The translations under genes and the position numbers were made by a program. 64,000 bases of DNA from positions 25,840,822 through 25,904,821 of the forward strand of contig CAIIXF020000008.1 of NCBI GenBank assembly GCA_903813345.2, in the 5' to 3' direction. The stretch's first letter is position 1; each line of letters starts with the position of its first letter. This document shows, in pieces, positions 25,019 through 38,400 of the stretch. Origin of the DNA: Owenia fusiformis. Taxonomy: Eukaryota; Annelida; Polychaeta; Sabellida; Oweniidae. The notes under the pieces are model-generated. The model did no database searches, had not been told where the DNA came from, and was given only the letters and a program-made list of their open reading frames with translations.

Positions 25019-25350
25019 AGGTTCAGCTGGAAAGTAACATTCTGGTAAAAAATTGCTATACCAGCACATGTTATTTTCTGGTACAAAATTAAGTATGAAG
25101 GCATGTGTACAGTGTATATTTCCTTGCTTTTTTCAGGAAAGTATCATTACATTGTCTACTTTTAGTAAACCTGGAAACAGGTCAATGGTAGCTCCTATGT
25201 TGTCTGGGAACTTTGAAAGAAAATTTGGAAAAATAGAAAGTGTAAAATATCAGAATTTCCTGGAGTTCCCATTGAACTCCTACCAGATATTCTAAAAGAA
25301 GACAATGTAATGATACTTTCCTGAAAAAAGCAAGGAAATTGAAACCATAA
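25019..25350. mobile_element. Second, truncated copy of the same foldback element
   Basis: It starts again with AAGGTTCAGCTGGAAAGTAA directly after copy one and follows it closely through TGATACTTTCCTGAAAAAAG. It is lost at about 25340, so the outer part of its right arm is missing. Confidence 0.85.
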
Positions 25351-25412
25351 AGTACCCATGGGATGTTCTTCCTCCATTTTATTGACTAAAGTTATATTTT
25401 AGCACATTGATT

Positions 25413-25759
25413 ATCCCAACGAACGAAGTTCGGTAGGGATATAGTGAAGCCCTCCGTCTGTCCGTCCGTCAGTCCGTCCGTCTGTGTTTTTCATCCTGAC
25501 CTCCAGGGGCCGTGTATGGGGGTCAGGAAAACAGAAATTTTCGCTAATTTTTAGATCGTATAGCTTTATTATACTCAAATGAAAGGCAATTAAGAGTAGA
25601 TTGCAAATATTGTATCTTTTTTCTGAATCGAGCATCGTAAAATTCTAAATGGCTGCTCTGCAGGAATTCGCAATTCTAAAATCTAAATTTTTCAATTTTA
25701 ACCAAAGTAATGAGTATAATTGATTGGAGTTCGGTAATTGATATTTTGTTCGTTGGGAT
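25413..25759. mobile_element. 347-bp TIR element upstream of SLC35B2
   Basis: The left end ATCCCAACGAACGAAG is inverted at the right as TTTTGTTCGTTGGGAT (11-12 bp perfect). The left side continues GTTCGGTAGGGATATAG and then a CCGT/CTGT microsatellite. This is the same plan as the right ends of the elements at 3622 and 8818 read in inverse (ATCCCATCGAACGAAGTTCG, GGGATATAGG, then CCGT repeats). It lies about 125 bp before the SLC35B2 start codon. Confidence 0.8.
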
Positions 25760-25883
25760 TTGCTACTCCGCGGAGTTTCCGTTATCTAGTTAGTAAATTA
25801 ATGTTATTTTATTTTCTCGCTATATATTGTGTTTTGACTCCAAATTGAAAATTTGATCAATTTTCAATTTTACTTTCAGCATC

Positions 25884-28390
25884 ATGGTTGCTCTGTTGCT
25901 AAGCTTCATCTTGCTGATCCTGCCGTCAGTTCTCCGTGGACAAGAAACAGCAGCAGAGGGCGCCACAGTTGGAGTGTTTAGCAAGTTCCAAGACTTCTGG
26001 TTGTTCAGACTGTTACTGAATCTTATTGGCTATGCCACTATAATTGTACCTGGGTACTTCCTGATACAGTACCTTAAGAAGATCAAATACAATGAGCGAC
26101 AAGGTAAGTACTTTGCTTTCAATCAATCTAGATTTAAGACAGTCATACAATAGATCATGACTATATCCTGACCATTATTAAAAACATTTTATAAATGTTT
26201 TCTTTGAAGTTGTCAGGATAATAAGAATGTCTAACCAACTTTAAAGATTAGGACACTATCTCAAATCATTTTCAAAATGTCAAACTTATTTTCTAAAAAG
26301 AGAGCCAATCCTTATCATTATTATTAATTTTTTCCACAACAAAGTTTTCTTATGCACTGTGTCAGTAACTTCTGAAAGGAGAACTTTGTTTCAAATTGTG
26401 TTAATGTTGAAAACATTTTACATATGGAAAACTCCTGCTTTCCATGTTTTAGGGTAAGAAAATAACCATGGTAAGATATATGACTGTTTAAAATAATATA
26501 CCAGTATTGAGATATTGGAGAACAAAAAGTGAAAAGGGTCAAAGGATTGTTATTGATATGGTCAACTGATTTCAACACATGTTTCTCTTGAACCAGTGAT
26601 AAAGAATTCTGAAAATTTTACACATCATCAATTTATGATCATCTTTTGAATGGTAAGAATTTGATTTTTATCCATTTTGGGGGTTTTTGTTTTAAATTTT
26701 TGAATATTTTTGTTAAATGAACTAACTTTCCTTTGTTTAACTATAATATTGAGAGGTCTAAGAAAATGTTGTATATGCTATTTTGGTCCAACAGGGTTCG
26801 GAAAGATATTTTATTTCATTCTCAAGAATTGGTAGAAAGAAACAAAAACCAATTGCACCAAAAAAACAAATGTTATATTCACATTAAGTTGTTGTCAATC
26901 AGTGATCATTACATAAAAGACAGAATGTTTTCAATATTTGGTTTTAGAGAAAAACATTGTTTAATTCAGTTCACCATATTGATACCAATCCTTTCAACAT
27001 TTTTCAAGAGCTTCTTTCAGAAAATAAATTTCTGAAAATTTCAACAATAATTATTTAATACATCCAAAGATAACGTCACTTGATTCATGTTTTTTAATGC
27101 AGATTTAAATGTTTGTAGCAAAAATTGATCACTTTTGCATTTTGCAAATTTGTAATAACATTGGGGTATAGCCTCCTCAAGACCAAGAGTTATGATCTTT
27201 GAAACAGTCCCTCAATAAATACATATGTACATAAATTATTTACCTGTACATTGGTTTTATAACATTTTCTTTTACTTTCAGCTAAGGGATGTATTCCCAA
27301 GACAGTTGGTATGTGTGTCTTTGGTACTGAAGCAGACAAGAATGACTTAGCTGAGGAAGGAGGCCAGACTGCATCTGCACCCCCTAAACCAGAATGGAGC
27401 ACTTCACAAAAGGCACTGAGGCTGTTGTTCTGCTTCATTGGCCTACAAGCTTCCTATTTAACATGGGGACTCCTCCAGGAAAGAATCATGACACATGACT
27501 ATGGAAAGTCAGATACAGAAGAAGGAGAAAAATTCACCAATTCACAATTTTTGGTGTTTATGAACCGTATTCTGGCATTTATTACTGCAGTAATAATCTG
27601 CTTACTGACTAAACAACCATTTCATACTGCCCCCTTGTACAAATACTCCTACTGCTCATTCTCTAATATAATGTCCAGCTGGTGCCAATATGAGGCACTG
27701 AAATTCGTCAGTTTTCCAACACAAGTTCTAGCGAAATCTTGTAAAGTCATTCCAGTGATGATAATGGGGAAATTCACATCGAATAAATCGTACAAATTCC
27801 ACGAATATGGCACAGCTTTGTTGATCTCATCTGGTGTCAGCATCTTCCTCTTAACCAGCTCAGAAGATAAACACCCTGAGACGGGAACAACCTTTTCAGG
27901 ACTCTTCATTTTGATTTCCTATCTCATGTTTGATAGTTTCACATCAAACTGGCAAGGGGAGCTGTTTTCAACATTTAAGATGTCATCGATGCAAATGATG
28001 GCTGGAGTGAATCTCTTCTCTTGTCTCTTTACCACAGTTTCCCTCATAGAGCAAGGTGGCTTTGTTGAATCTCTAGCATTTATGGGAAAATATCCAACAT
28101 TTTTCCTCCATGTATGCTTGCTCTCAGTATGCTCAGCAAGTGGTCAGTTGTTCATCTTCTATACAATCTCAAACTTCGGACCAGTCACATTCACAATCAT
28201 AATGACAATACGTATGGGCCTAGCCATCCTACTCTCGTGTCTCATATACTCTCACCCAGTCACTCTGTTTGGCCTGTTGGGAATTAGCATCGTATTTGGA
28301 GCTGTATTCCTTAGGACATACTTAGGCCAACGTGACCGCAAGATGAAAGCTCGCCAGATTGCTGCAAGTGCCCCCATAGTGAAGACTTAA
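25884..28390 (+). CDS. SLC35B2: Adenosine 3'-phospho-5'-phosphosulfate transporter 1, complete, 2 coding exons
   Basis: Golgi antiporter that moves the sulfate donor PAPS from the cytosol into the Golgi lumen for sulfation of proteoglycans, glycans and tyrosines. Coding exons 25884-26103 and 27282-28390 (GT-AG, phase 1) total 1329 nt, or 442 residues, close to the family's ~432. Residues 1-20 are a hydrophobic N-terminal segment; a second membrane segment is near 40-65 (LNLIGYATIIVPGYFLIQYL). The core is the UAA / nucleotide-sugar transporter fold with about eight further hydrophobic segments. Recognisable stretches are ASYLTWGLLQERIM (about 130-143), FPTQVLAKSCKVIPVMIMGK, LMFDSFTSNWQGELF and FGPVTFTIIMTIRM. 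A CTTTCAG acceptor-like sequence ends 4 bp before the ATG, so a non-coding first exon probably lies upstream. The residues at the start of exon 2 fit the family, which supports the splice. Confidence 0.96.
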
Positions 28391-28410
28391 TGAATCTCAC
28401 AGTATTGGAT

Positions 28411-28416
28411 AATAAA
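28411..28416 (+). terminator. Candidate polyadenylation signal for SLC35B2
   Basis: AATAAA 20 nt after the stop codon; another AATAAA lies near 28920. Which one is used cannot be told from sequence. Confidence 0.4.
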
Positions 28417-28539
28417 TATTTGTGACAATTATCTCAATGAGATAAGGACAGCATTGGAACAACAGTAAATCTGAGGGTTATATAATTAACATAGTACATG
28501 TACTTTGTAGGGCTTTTTAAAACCATGCTTATGCCTACG

Positions 28540-28700
28540 TCACATTTGCTCCAAAATGTCAAATCTCGAATTTGAGGTCAGATGTGAACTCCTGAGAAAT
28601 TGTACATGATTTTTAAAAAGAGGTTTGATCAATTTAAAGCAAGTTGGAATCAGTTTTGAACAAAATACTGCAATCAGTCGGGCGCTGGTCGATGAATCGG
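28540..28700 (+). repeat. Fragment of the 62-kb dispersed repeat family
   Basis: GGTCAGATGTGAACTCCTGA + GAAATTGTACATGATTTT and GGTTTGATCAATTTAAAGCA + AGTTGGAA match the segment at about 62370-62450 (TGTCAGATTTGAACTCCTGG, GGTCAAATTGAAGCAAGTTG) in the same orientation. It lies in the SLC35B2 3' region. Confidence 0.6.
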
Positions 28701-31700
28701 AGCAAATGTGACCAAGGCATCACACAGTGGATGCATATTTGGAATTATTAATCATTGGAGGTTTACTTTAGGTACTTAATATTATATTGTTTCATGACTT
28801 TCTAACCTTATGAAAACATGGCTGTGAATGGTTGGATATATGTACTGTTTCATGTTAAAAGGCCGCCATGCTAAAATGATTTTTAAATCTATTTGCCTAA
28901 GTAGCTGCAAGTCTTATATAAATAAATTGTTGACAGTGTAGTGGATCTCATTTATCACAAGATATTGGAAGAGCACTATCACTTTTTTGCTTTGATTTGC
29001 ATTACAATGTCCAAGTACTTCCGGAATTTCTCAAAAATTCAATATAGAGAAATAACTTTGTTTGGGTGTCCTCTTGTGTAAAATTGTTAAAAATGCTGGT
29101 TTCTTCATTTGGGATATTAATAGAATGCTTATAAACATATTATCAATCAAATAATCTGTTAACCAACTTTTCTGAACTTGCTTTTTTGTTGAATGATTTG
29201 GCATAAGAGATGGAAAGCAAGATTTCTCTAAATCACTCTCAAGTCAATGCTATTTGTGAATACCACATTTTACAAATGGAATACTCTATCTACACAATAA
29301 AATTGAAGATTCCATCATAATTGATAAATTTATGCCAAAATTAGAGATCTGCATTTTTTAAAGATTTATTTTTTTATTTATATTTTCTGTCAACCTTGAA
29401 GGTGAATTGTGCACTTTAAAGTACAAAGTGGGCCAAACAATGTTACTCTTATTATAGTAGTGTATAATCAGAATGGGTAACTTTTTTGGTCTACTCTGTA
29501 CATGCAAATTTATTTTGTGGTTTGTTTATGTTATTTACAAAAGATGCACTAGTTAGCAGCAGAACAAAGCAAGATTATGTATAGTAAGGCACTTAATGAG
29601 GCACTGTTTGTTTGATTTATTTTTACACCTATTTTAAATGAGCCACAAATTCACTTTTCTCAACAGATAGAATTTTGAAAAAACTTACAAAAAGTTCTGA
29701 ATAATATTTTGTGAAATCGAGGGATAGAACCCAACTTTTTTTTATAGACATCTTCAAAATTGTTATTTGCTTGCTGGAAATCAGAAGATTAGCTTTATAA
29801 TCAAAATATGTATACCCTCTTCACTTTCATGTACACAGAGATTTTAATTTTGCTCATTTCGGTGTAATTGGTTGTATTGGTTTATATACCACCAATAGAT
29901 GTCTATCATCACTATCTCATGTATCTTGAGTAAGACTGATTGATCATGTGTTGCTGGAGTCTGTTTCTGAACTTTGCACGTTTCATCCTAAATTCGTTGT
30001 AAATAATTTATGATATGACTGCTATATACATGTATGTAAGACTCAAAATTTTTGCCTAAAAGTAGTCTTTCGTATATGTTCATTCTAAATATTTTACAAC
30101 ATTCCACAATCTATATTGATCCTTTTTACAGAAGTTCAGTTAAAGATGATTTATTTGGCGCCATATTTGAAAAATGTAAGCGTACTACCTATATTTTGTG
30201 CATAATCATCAATTTTCTACTTCATTACACACAGATGGGTTCTCATTTGGTCAGACATTTGAAGACTTAATTTGCTTCACTCATCCCTTGTCTACATGAG
30301 GTCGTTGGTTTAAGAAATCTCTAGCAAATTTCAAGACATCAGAATTAAGTTTATTAAATTGTCTTGCAGTTGCAAACATGTATGTTTGTTCCTAAATAAC
30401 TATTAGATACAATGGAATTCATGAAGCAAATTTACAAGTTCAGAAAGGGGCTTCTGAGACCTGCCATGGTTGGTTCCTTGAACTGGGCACTTTTCGTAGA
30501 ATAATGAAACGAGGGTTTAATTGTGCCACATACATGAATTAAATCCTGTACTCTACAGTACTATAATACATAAGCATTGACATGAATATTTTGTTATTAT
30601 TATTATATATGTGTACATATATATATTTATATTATATATGGTCTATTATATAGTCTATGGGAGGTTTTATCTATGAAGTACAGCTAATAAGCATGTCACT
30701 ATTATAAATACATGTGCAAGTCACATACATTTTATAAAGCATTAGGAATAAAATACACAACACTGGAATAAATATGTTTTTTTTGTTTTTTTTGATTCAT
30801 GCTTTCAATGATAAAACAGTTCAATCAACAAGTCTGACCATTTTGCAACATTAAAACTGTCTGAGTAGGAATGCCTAAGTGGAACAACTCCTTAGAACAC
30901 TTCAAATTTTTCATAATTTTCTATCTGTGGAATACCCCCAGGTAGAACATTAGTATTTTGAGGTAGTATTCAAAAGCATTCCTCTCACACAGGTTTTCCT
31001 GTACATTAATATGTGAACTACAAAAGGTACCCTGAGATATATAACTTTATTTGAACAAGGCTCATCTTACTGCCAAAATTTAAAATTGGCTATCATATGA
31101 GAAGTTATAAGTCCCATAAGTTGGGTACTCTGCTTAGATTTCTTAAAATGCAATAATATTCATAGGTTCAAGAATTAAAAGATATTGCCAAACTCACTTT
31201 TATATGTGTGAGATATATGGCACTATCGAGCCATCTTCTATTTTTTCAAAAAAGCAAATGACAGTGTTTGACAGAATCATCAGGGTTTGAGTTAACTTGG
31301 GGTTAAGTTTTACCAGGTTGAGTTCACTTGTGGTTGAGATGACCATGAAGCTTATATTCATAATAAGTAAAAGATAATAGGACCCTCAAGGATAACCTAA
31401 AAAGAATTCAAGACATTATATTGGTTTGTAATTGTCTACCATAACTAATCAATTTAATCTGATTATAACAAATTAACATCAACTATTTATTTCAAGGCTA
31501 AAAATGACTTCCATGGGACCTTGCTCTAAATTGGGATGGTTATATTTTAAAACAAACTACAGTAGTCTACTGTTCAGTATTTATGCATTTATTTTGTAAC
31601 AATTAAAAAATTATCATGAAAGGCATTACATGCATACAAATGCTTACATATATCTCTATACATAGTATATAAGTAGAGCAGAAATACCAAAATGATTCTG

Positions 31701-32431
31701 CCTCCCCAAAACAGCCAATTTCAGGTCAGAAGCAAACCAAATTGTTATTTTTTCCATCAGCCATTTACATTTTACTATTTCCCCAAGTAAAGGCTGAATA
31801 TTTACAATAGGTTAACAAAAGAATCAATAATATTTTGATTCACTAGTGTGAAAAATAGCACCATTCAGGAATAAAAGAAACTTCACAGTTTACAAAATAT
31901 TTGTGATTGAAATAGTATTGGTGAAATATAAATGTCAATTTCTACAGTATTCACAAAATTTTAAAGCTGATACGGTACCTATTTTGAGAAATTAGTTTGA
32001 ATGTACATGTTTTTTACATATACATGAACCCAAAGCAGAATTTGAAATACCGTTTTGTGCGGACATCAGTGAACACACTTGTGGTCATAGCCAGATTTCA
32101 ATTTTAATTTTACTGAAGCAAAAAAATATTATTTACTTTGGCCGATATGTGCTTCAATGTGGTGTGTATATTTATATTGTATTGTATAAAATCAAAAAAT
32201 AGGTAGGGTTATGAAATGTCAAGGTCTTCTGGTTTCATCCCAGAAACTAATCAAACTGTAATGTTTAGTCATTGCTACAGTTCATAGCCCCTCTGAAGCC
32301 TCTCCGTTGATACAAAGTTAAGTGAGCCTAGATTTGACAGCATTAGAAATGACTAGACAGAACACAACAGAGAGACCCTGAGGCTCTGCACTTTAAATCA
32401 AGTGTTCAACCACAAATTTTCACAATCACTA
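28701..32431. other. Gene-free stretch between SLC35B2 and TMEM242 3' ends
   Basis: The two genes converge here. It should hold their 3' UTRs; otherwise I see only AT-rich DNA, including a TA-rich microsatellite at about 30595-30650 (TATATATTTATATTATATAT). No conserved exon was recognised. Confidence 0.5.
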
Positions 32432-35400
32432 TCAAGTTTCTGATGCATTCTCTGTAGTGCCAGTAGATGTTAAAGTGTCATCCTTAGATTTTTTGTCCTC
32501 ATCAATAACATATTGAAATATTTCAGTCAAGTTTTTAAATTCTGTTCTCCCTCCTGATGGATTCCTTGGTGCTTTAGGAACAACTGTTCCAATCTTTTCT
32601 CTAAATTCCTCCATCTGAAAACAAATATAAACAAGGCATTAACATGCAGAATGTCACCACCTGCTGTTTGGTACATATGCTAACTGCAGAACACCAATCA
32701 CCAAATGCCAATCACCAACTGCCCAACAAAAAAGTTGGAGACCATAACAATAATGTCAGCAATTCAAGTGGTGGCAGAATGAGTTAAATTGTTGTCATGT
32801 TTGTTGATTAAATGTTCACGATTGCATGTATTCCTATAATTTGAAGGAAATATTACATAAACCATCCAAACTGTCTTTTGTTGATTTGTGATTGTATGAA
32901 GATGGGACCTTATTCATCAACTTTAATGTTTTTCTACATCTACTTTAATTTTTCTTTCAGATCAGATAATTATTTTTGTATAAACGGTGGAAAAGTCATA
33001 TGTCACTACATATCTATATTTACTTCTTTTATAAACACAAAATTTTTTCAAACATTCTGGTTATTTTGGCATTCAGTAAGCTCCTGTTAGAATAAGATTT
33101 TGTAACTTTTCACAGCATTTTTTATCGCCTTCTTGCACAAATTTAATTCATAATTTTTATTTTCTATGATATACCTAAAACAGATTTTTGTTCTTTTTGA
33201 ACATAAGGGATTTGCTTTGAAAGTACATTTTTCTCATTTCTATTGGTACTGGTATGTTCAATATCTCTTAAATAGTCTTTTATCAACAATAGCTTCTTCA
33301 TCTTAGTCTCCAATCAGCCACGGTGTTGGTTTGTATTTATTTAATTTTGGTGCTGCCTTGTCTTATATATGTCACGATATAGGGACAAAAAATATTGACA
33401 TTTTAAAAGTACTGTTTATTTCGTTTTGTTATTATGAAAAGTAATTAAGGAACGTTGGCTACCTTGGCTGTTGAAACCTGGTGATATAATCATTATCTTT
33501 ACGAAGAATAGATTATGTTTTATGCAGGCATTTTAAAACACGTTACTTTGCCTTTAAAACGTTCGTTCATTGTCAATGGATGATTTTTTTGATTTTTTTA
33601 TGTAGCCATTTCTAAAACACGTTACTTTGCCTTTAGAACGTTACCTTAATAGACTTTAAGTTTTCTCTAATAAGATTGGATGCTTTTTATGTACGCATTC
33701 TTAAAACACATTACTTTGTCTTAAAAACGTTACTTTATTGGACTTAAACTGATCTCTACGAATGGATGATTTTTTATGTAGGCCATTTTCAAAACAAAGT
33801 ACTTTGTCAGTAAAACGTTACTTTATTCGACTTTAACAATACTCCACGAAGAATGGATGAATTTTATGTAAGCATTTTCAAAACACGGTGCTTTGCCTTA
33901 AAAACGTTACTTTATTGGACTTAAACTTATCTCCACGAAGAATGGATGATTTTATATTAGGTATTTTCAAAACACAGTACTTTGTCAGTAAAACGTTACT
34001 TTATTCAACTTTAACCATACTCCACGAAGAATGGATGGCTTTTTATGCAGGCATTTTCAAAACACAGTACTTTGCCTTAAAAACGTTACTTTATTGGACT
34101 TTAACTTTTCTCCACGAAGAATGGATGAATTTTTGTGTAGTCTTTTCAAAACACGTTACTTTGCCTTAAAAACGTTACTTTATTGGACTTTAACTGATCT
34201 CCACGAAGAATGGATGATTTTATATTAGGCATTTTCAAAACACAGTACTTTGTCAGTAAAACGTTACTTTATTCGACTTTAACCATACTCCACGAAGAAT
34301 GGATGGTTTTTTATGTAGGGCCTTCTTAAAACACGTTACTTTGCCTTAAAAACGTTACTTTATTGGACTTTAACTGATCTCCACGAAGAATGGATAATTT
34401 TTGATGCAGGTATTTTCAAAACACGTTACTTTGCCTTAAAACGTTACTTTATTGTACTTTAACTGATCTCCACGAAGAATGGATGATTTTTATGCACGCA
34501 CTTTCAAAACACAGTACTTTGCCTTAAAGACGTAACTTTATTGGATTTTAACTTTTCTCCTCGAAGAATGGATGATTTTTAGGTAGGCATTTTCAAAACA
34601 CAGTACTTTGTCGATAAAACGTTACTTTCGTGGACTTTAACTTTTCGAAGTGTCTGGAGTACCTTAAAATTTAAGGCTCTTTAGCCAAAATGCTAAAGAG
34701 CCTTAAAATTTAAGGCTATTTAGCTTGAAGTTTTCGTCATCTAAACAATAAAACAACACTCTCGAAAGTTTTTCAACCCAGAATGCCACTTAAAAATTTC
34801 ACACATGTATGTCACTATAAAGTTGTAAAAAAATTGACCTTCCTCATGGAAAAACACTCTGGTATAGTGGTTAGGGTGCTCGCTTTCTACTTCTGCGGCA
34901 TGGGTTCGATTCCCCGACGGAGCACTTTTTATTTTGAATAACAAGACGGAAGTTTGTTCTCCGCCCGGTTCTCTGATGTCCGGAAATTATGTACACAATT
35001 TTTTCTAGAATTCTTGGGCTTGCTCCATCGCTCAATCATCAATGTTTAATGAAATTAATCACTTGTATCGGCTTTGCTATAGTCACGAGAATACAGGGAA
35101 TCCCATTTTAAGATGGCAAAAAGTACGATGAAGACCTGGGGATGAAAAAGGATCTTGTTTCTTCTGGATCAGCACATCTTGACTCAGTTTATCATGAATG
35201 CAGGGACATCACAGAATACACTTCCAAATCTATTGCCCATTAGATTTCAATGCTGATTTTAGAATTTTTCACGTGACGAGATATTTTTGCATCTTCCTCA
35301 GAATTTAAGCACATGAGACAGCACAAAGAAAATTTACAGTACAAGAGGTGAACTGTCGAGGAAACAGCGGCTTATGCAACACAGCAACAACATTTTTATC

Positions 35401-38400
35401 CTAGCCTCCAATCCATCAATAAATGTCTATACATCAAAATCTTTACTAAACGGATGTTGCGATTTATAGTGGATAAAATGGTAAAAATAACATTTCTCTG
35501 GCTATATACGTGATTGCCTGGTCTTACACCTTCTCTGGTGAACCAGAGACATATATTTTCGATACATGCATTACATCAAACAAACAAACATTTACTTTTC
35601 AAAATCGATGTTTGAACCTTTAAAAGCCAAATTTAGACTGGAGATTGAAAAGGTTCTTTTATTTCTCTCGGTAGACCGGAAGTAAATTCATGAGTCGAGC
35701 AAAAAGTGATAATGTTTTTTATAAAGTGGGGAAGTCAAAACAGTACTAATAGAAGTCATAGTAAGCATTAGAAGATCATTTAAAACCATTCAAATCGACG
35801 GCAAAGTTAGTTGAAATGACTGAAATCTTTATATGTTATCTTCTTCATCTTCGCGGACCTCAGAGAAGTCACTTCCGGTTTAATAATCAGTGATTTTATC
35901 GATCAAAATATTTTCTTTTTGAATTTGTCTGATATCTGCTAATATCGTATGTATATTTTTGCTGATTGTTAAATTACAAAATAGGTTGGGTATAGAATAT
36001 GTCAAAGTCGTTTGATCTTGTCCCAGAAGCAATATTTCGTCATTTCTGTCGCCTGGAATTCCTTTAAGGCTCTCTAGCAGAATTGGCTATCAAAATGCTA
36101 AAGAGCCTTAAATTTTAAGGCTCTTTAGCCCAAATGCAAAAGAACCTTAAAATTTAAGGCTCTTTAGCATTTTGGCTAGAGAGCCTTAAATTTTAAGGCT
36201 CTCCAGGCGCGGCCTTAACTTTTCTCCTCGAATAATGGGTGATTTTTTTATGTAGGCATTCTAAAAACACAGTACTTTGCCAGTAAAACGTTACTTTTAA
36301 CTTTATTCCTTCAAGTGTCGAACATTTTAGCCTGGTGTTTTTAAAAAGCGTTACTTTGGCCGATTTCCGTAACTTTCTTGTACTCTTAGTTTTCCTCCAT
36401 CGAGCGTTGGTGAAATTTAGGTAGGCATTTTCAAAACGGACTGGCTCCAGGACCGACAATTGTCGGTACTGCAGACTGTCCAGGGGTATTTGCTGGGGTA
36501 CCGACAATTGTCGGCACTCTATCGTCACCTAGTAGTGTCAGATAGAGAACCGACAATTGTCGGTACGCAAGTGGCTGCTACGTGTTTTTGCTAGAGAGCC
36601 GACAATTTCATAAATAAATTCACTACTTCTAATTTCATACATAACTTCATCACTGGTAGTCTAGTGGTTAGCGAGCACGATTCGAACACACTCGGCACTC
36701 GGCTCCGAGTTCGAATCCCGGCAGGACCTACTTTTTTCTTTTGAGGGGGGATAGTGCTTCTTTTGCAGTATGGAATCGTACAGGCATTAACTTGTAGTGA
36801 GCCATAATTTATTTCGACAAAAATTGATTCAACTTCCATCAAAATTGTCCTACAAGCTTCAATTAAAAAACATTTTAAAGCTCTTTTCTTGTTCTATCTA
36901 ATGGGTCGATATATACAATTAGGAGGGGATGCTTTCGCCCCCGTCGACCTCTACCCTTACTACGCCATGGCACAGGAGAAATATCTCATTTGGAATATAT
37001 CACTGTTTACTTTGCGTTTGGTAGCTCTCTCATGCGAGATGGAATCGTAGCCATTAACTAAGGGAGCCAAATGCAACTTCCATCAAAAATTGTGCTATAA
37101 GGTATGAGTACCGTAATCCAACACCAAATTCGAAAATTCATAAAAATACTTTGCACATATGGCGTTCGTGACCAACTATGAAACGCTTACCCCCCCCCCC
37201 CATAGTGTTATACATCAAAATGCACCTGTCCATATAGGGGTTCGATTGACCTACATCAAATTATAGGGAGTCAGGTTACTTTTTGAGATATCAGCGTCCG
37301 TTTATTGTAACTCGCGTTTGCTACCACTTCCTCAATTCTGATATGACAGGCAAACGCGTAGTAAACATCCTCACGTTCGAAACTATTTTGACCTACATCG
37401 CTATTTTCGTAATTCAAATGAAAGTTGAACTCCTCTTTATTTTGATACCAAATAGTGGCATACTAGGTACCCTAGAAGCCAACTATGGGTTATTTAGAAC
37501 GATACCACAGGTTTTTAAATGGACTATATACCTTTTGGCGGATGGATATGGAACCTCATACCATACGATAAGCTCTAAAAAACATTCTAGCTATTTTCTT
37601 CTATCTAATGGGTAGCAAACGCCCCTTCCTTTTTATTGGGTTTTCAACGTTTACTACCATTCCTTGTTCCCGGGCTACCATTTTTTGACTGGGTTTGGTA
37701 ATCCCCGGGTAACCGGGGCTAATGCCCTCCCCGGGGTTTTGCACTTGTTCCCAAAATATCCGTATGATATCTGAAATATCCCCCCGCGCATTGCGCATGC
37801 GCCAGAAAATTCGAAAATCAATATTTGTCGGTCCTCTAGCGTGTAAACACAGCATATCTCCCGTACCGACAATTTATTTGTCGGTCCTCTAGCGTGCCAC
37901 CACATCAGAGTCTAGAGTACCGACAATTGTCGGTACTCTAGCCTTTACGTTTTCAAAAAGCGTTACTTTGGCCCTTTTCCGTTACTTTCTTGGACTTCAG
38001 CTTTTTTTGCCCGATTGAGTATTTTGAATGTAAAAAATAAGGAATCAAAGGACGATATTGAACAGTATTTTGTAAAAGTAGAAACAATTGTACGAGGCCT
38101 AACTTTTGTATATTTTGGTTTGTTTTGTAGTTAGCTATCATATATGTGTCCTCTTATATTTCGATGCTTCTCTGCCATGACATTTTCGACACTAAAAATT
38201 AACATGGATGAAACTCAATAAATTACTGAATGCCACACGTTTGCTGTAACTATCTGAAATACTAAAGTTAGGCCTTGTACATAGGTTTCTATTTGTCCAA
38301 ATATAGTTGCAATATGGCCATTTGATTGCTTATTTTTTAATTTCAAAGTACTCAATAGATGATTTTGAATCGCATTTTGACGAACTTCAGTTTTGTCTCC

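Larger units (their letters stand above)
36440..37948. mobile_element. Second nested insertion, with CCGACAATTGTCGG palindromes at both ends
   Basis: It interrupts the foldback arm between CATTTTCAAAACGG and GTTTTCAAAAAGCGTTACTT. Both ends carry a regularly spaced 14-bp palindrome CCGACAATTGTCGG and an inverted terminus (GGCT...ACCGACAATTGTCGGTAC). The interior (about 37097-37500) is a copy of the family that also makes up about 45830-47300, with GACCAACTATGAAACGCTTA, ATATCAGCGTCC, TTATTGTAACTCGCGTTTGC and TTTTGATACCAAA. A tRNA-like sequence is at 36651. No protein was recognised. Confidence 0.65.

Noticed and set aside
27311-28390. SLC35B2 starting at the internal methionine in exon 2 (359 residues)
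   Set aside because: Exon 1 (25884-26103) supplies the conserved N-terminal membrane segments and splices in phase, giving the family's normal length.
36453-37933. CRISPR-like array (short palindromes with ~35-bp spacers)
   Set aside because: Only 3-4 copies per side, a 14-bp repeat, an animal genome, no cas-like gene, and the set is mirrored at both ends of a mobile element.
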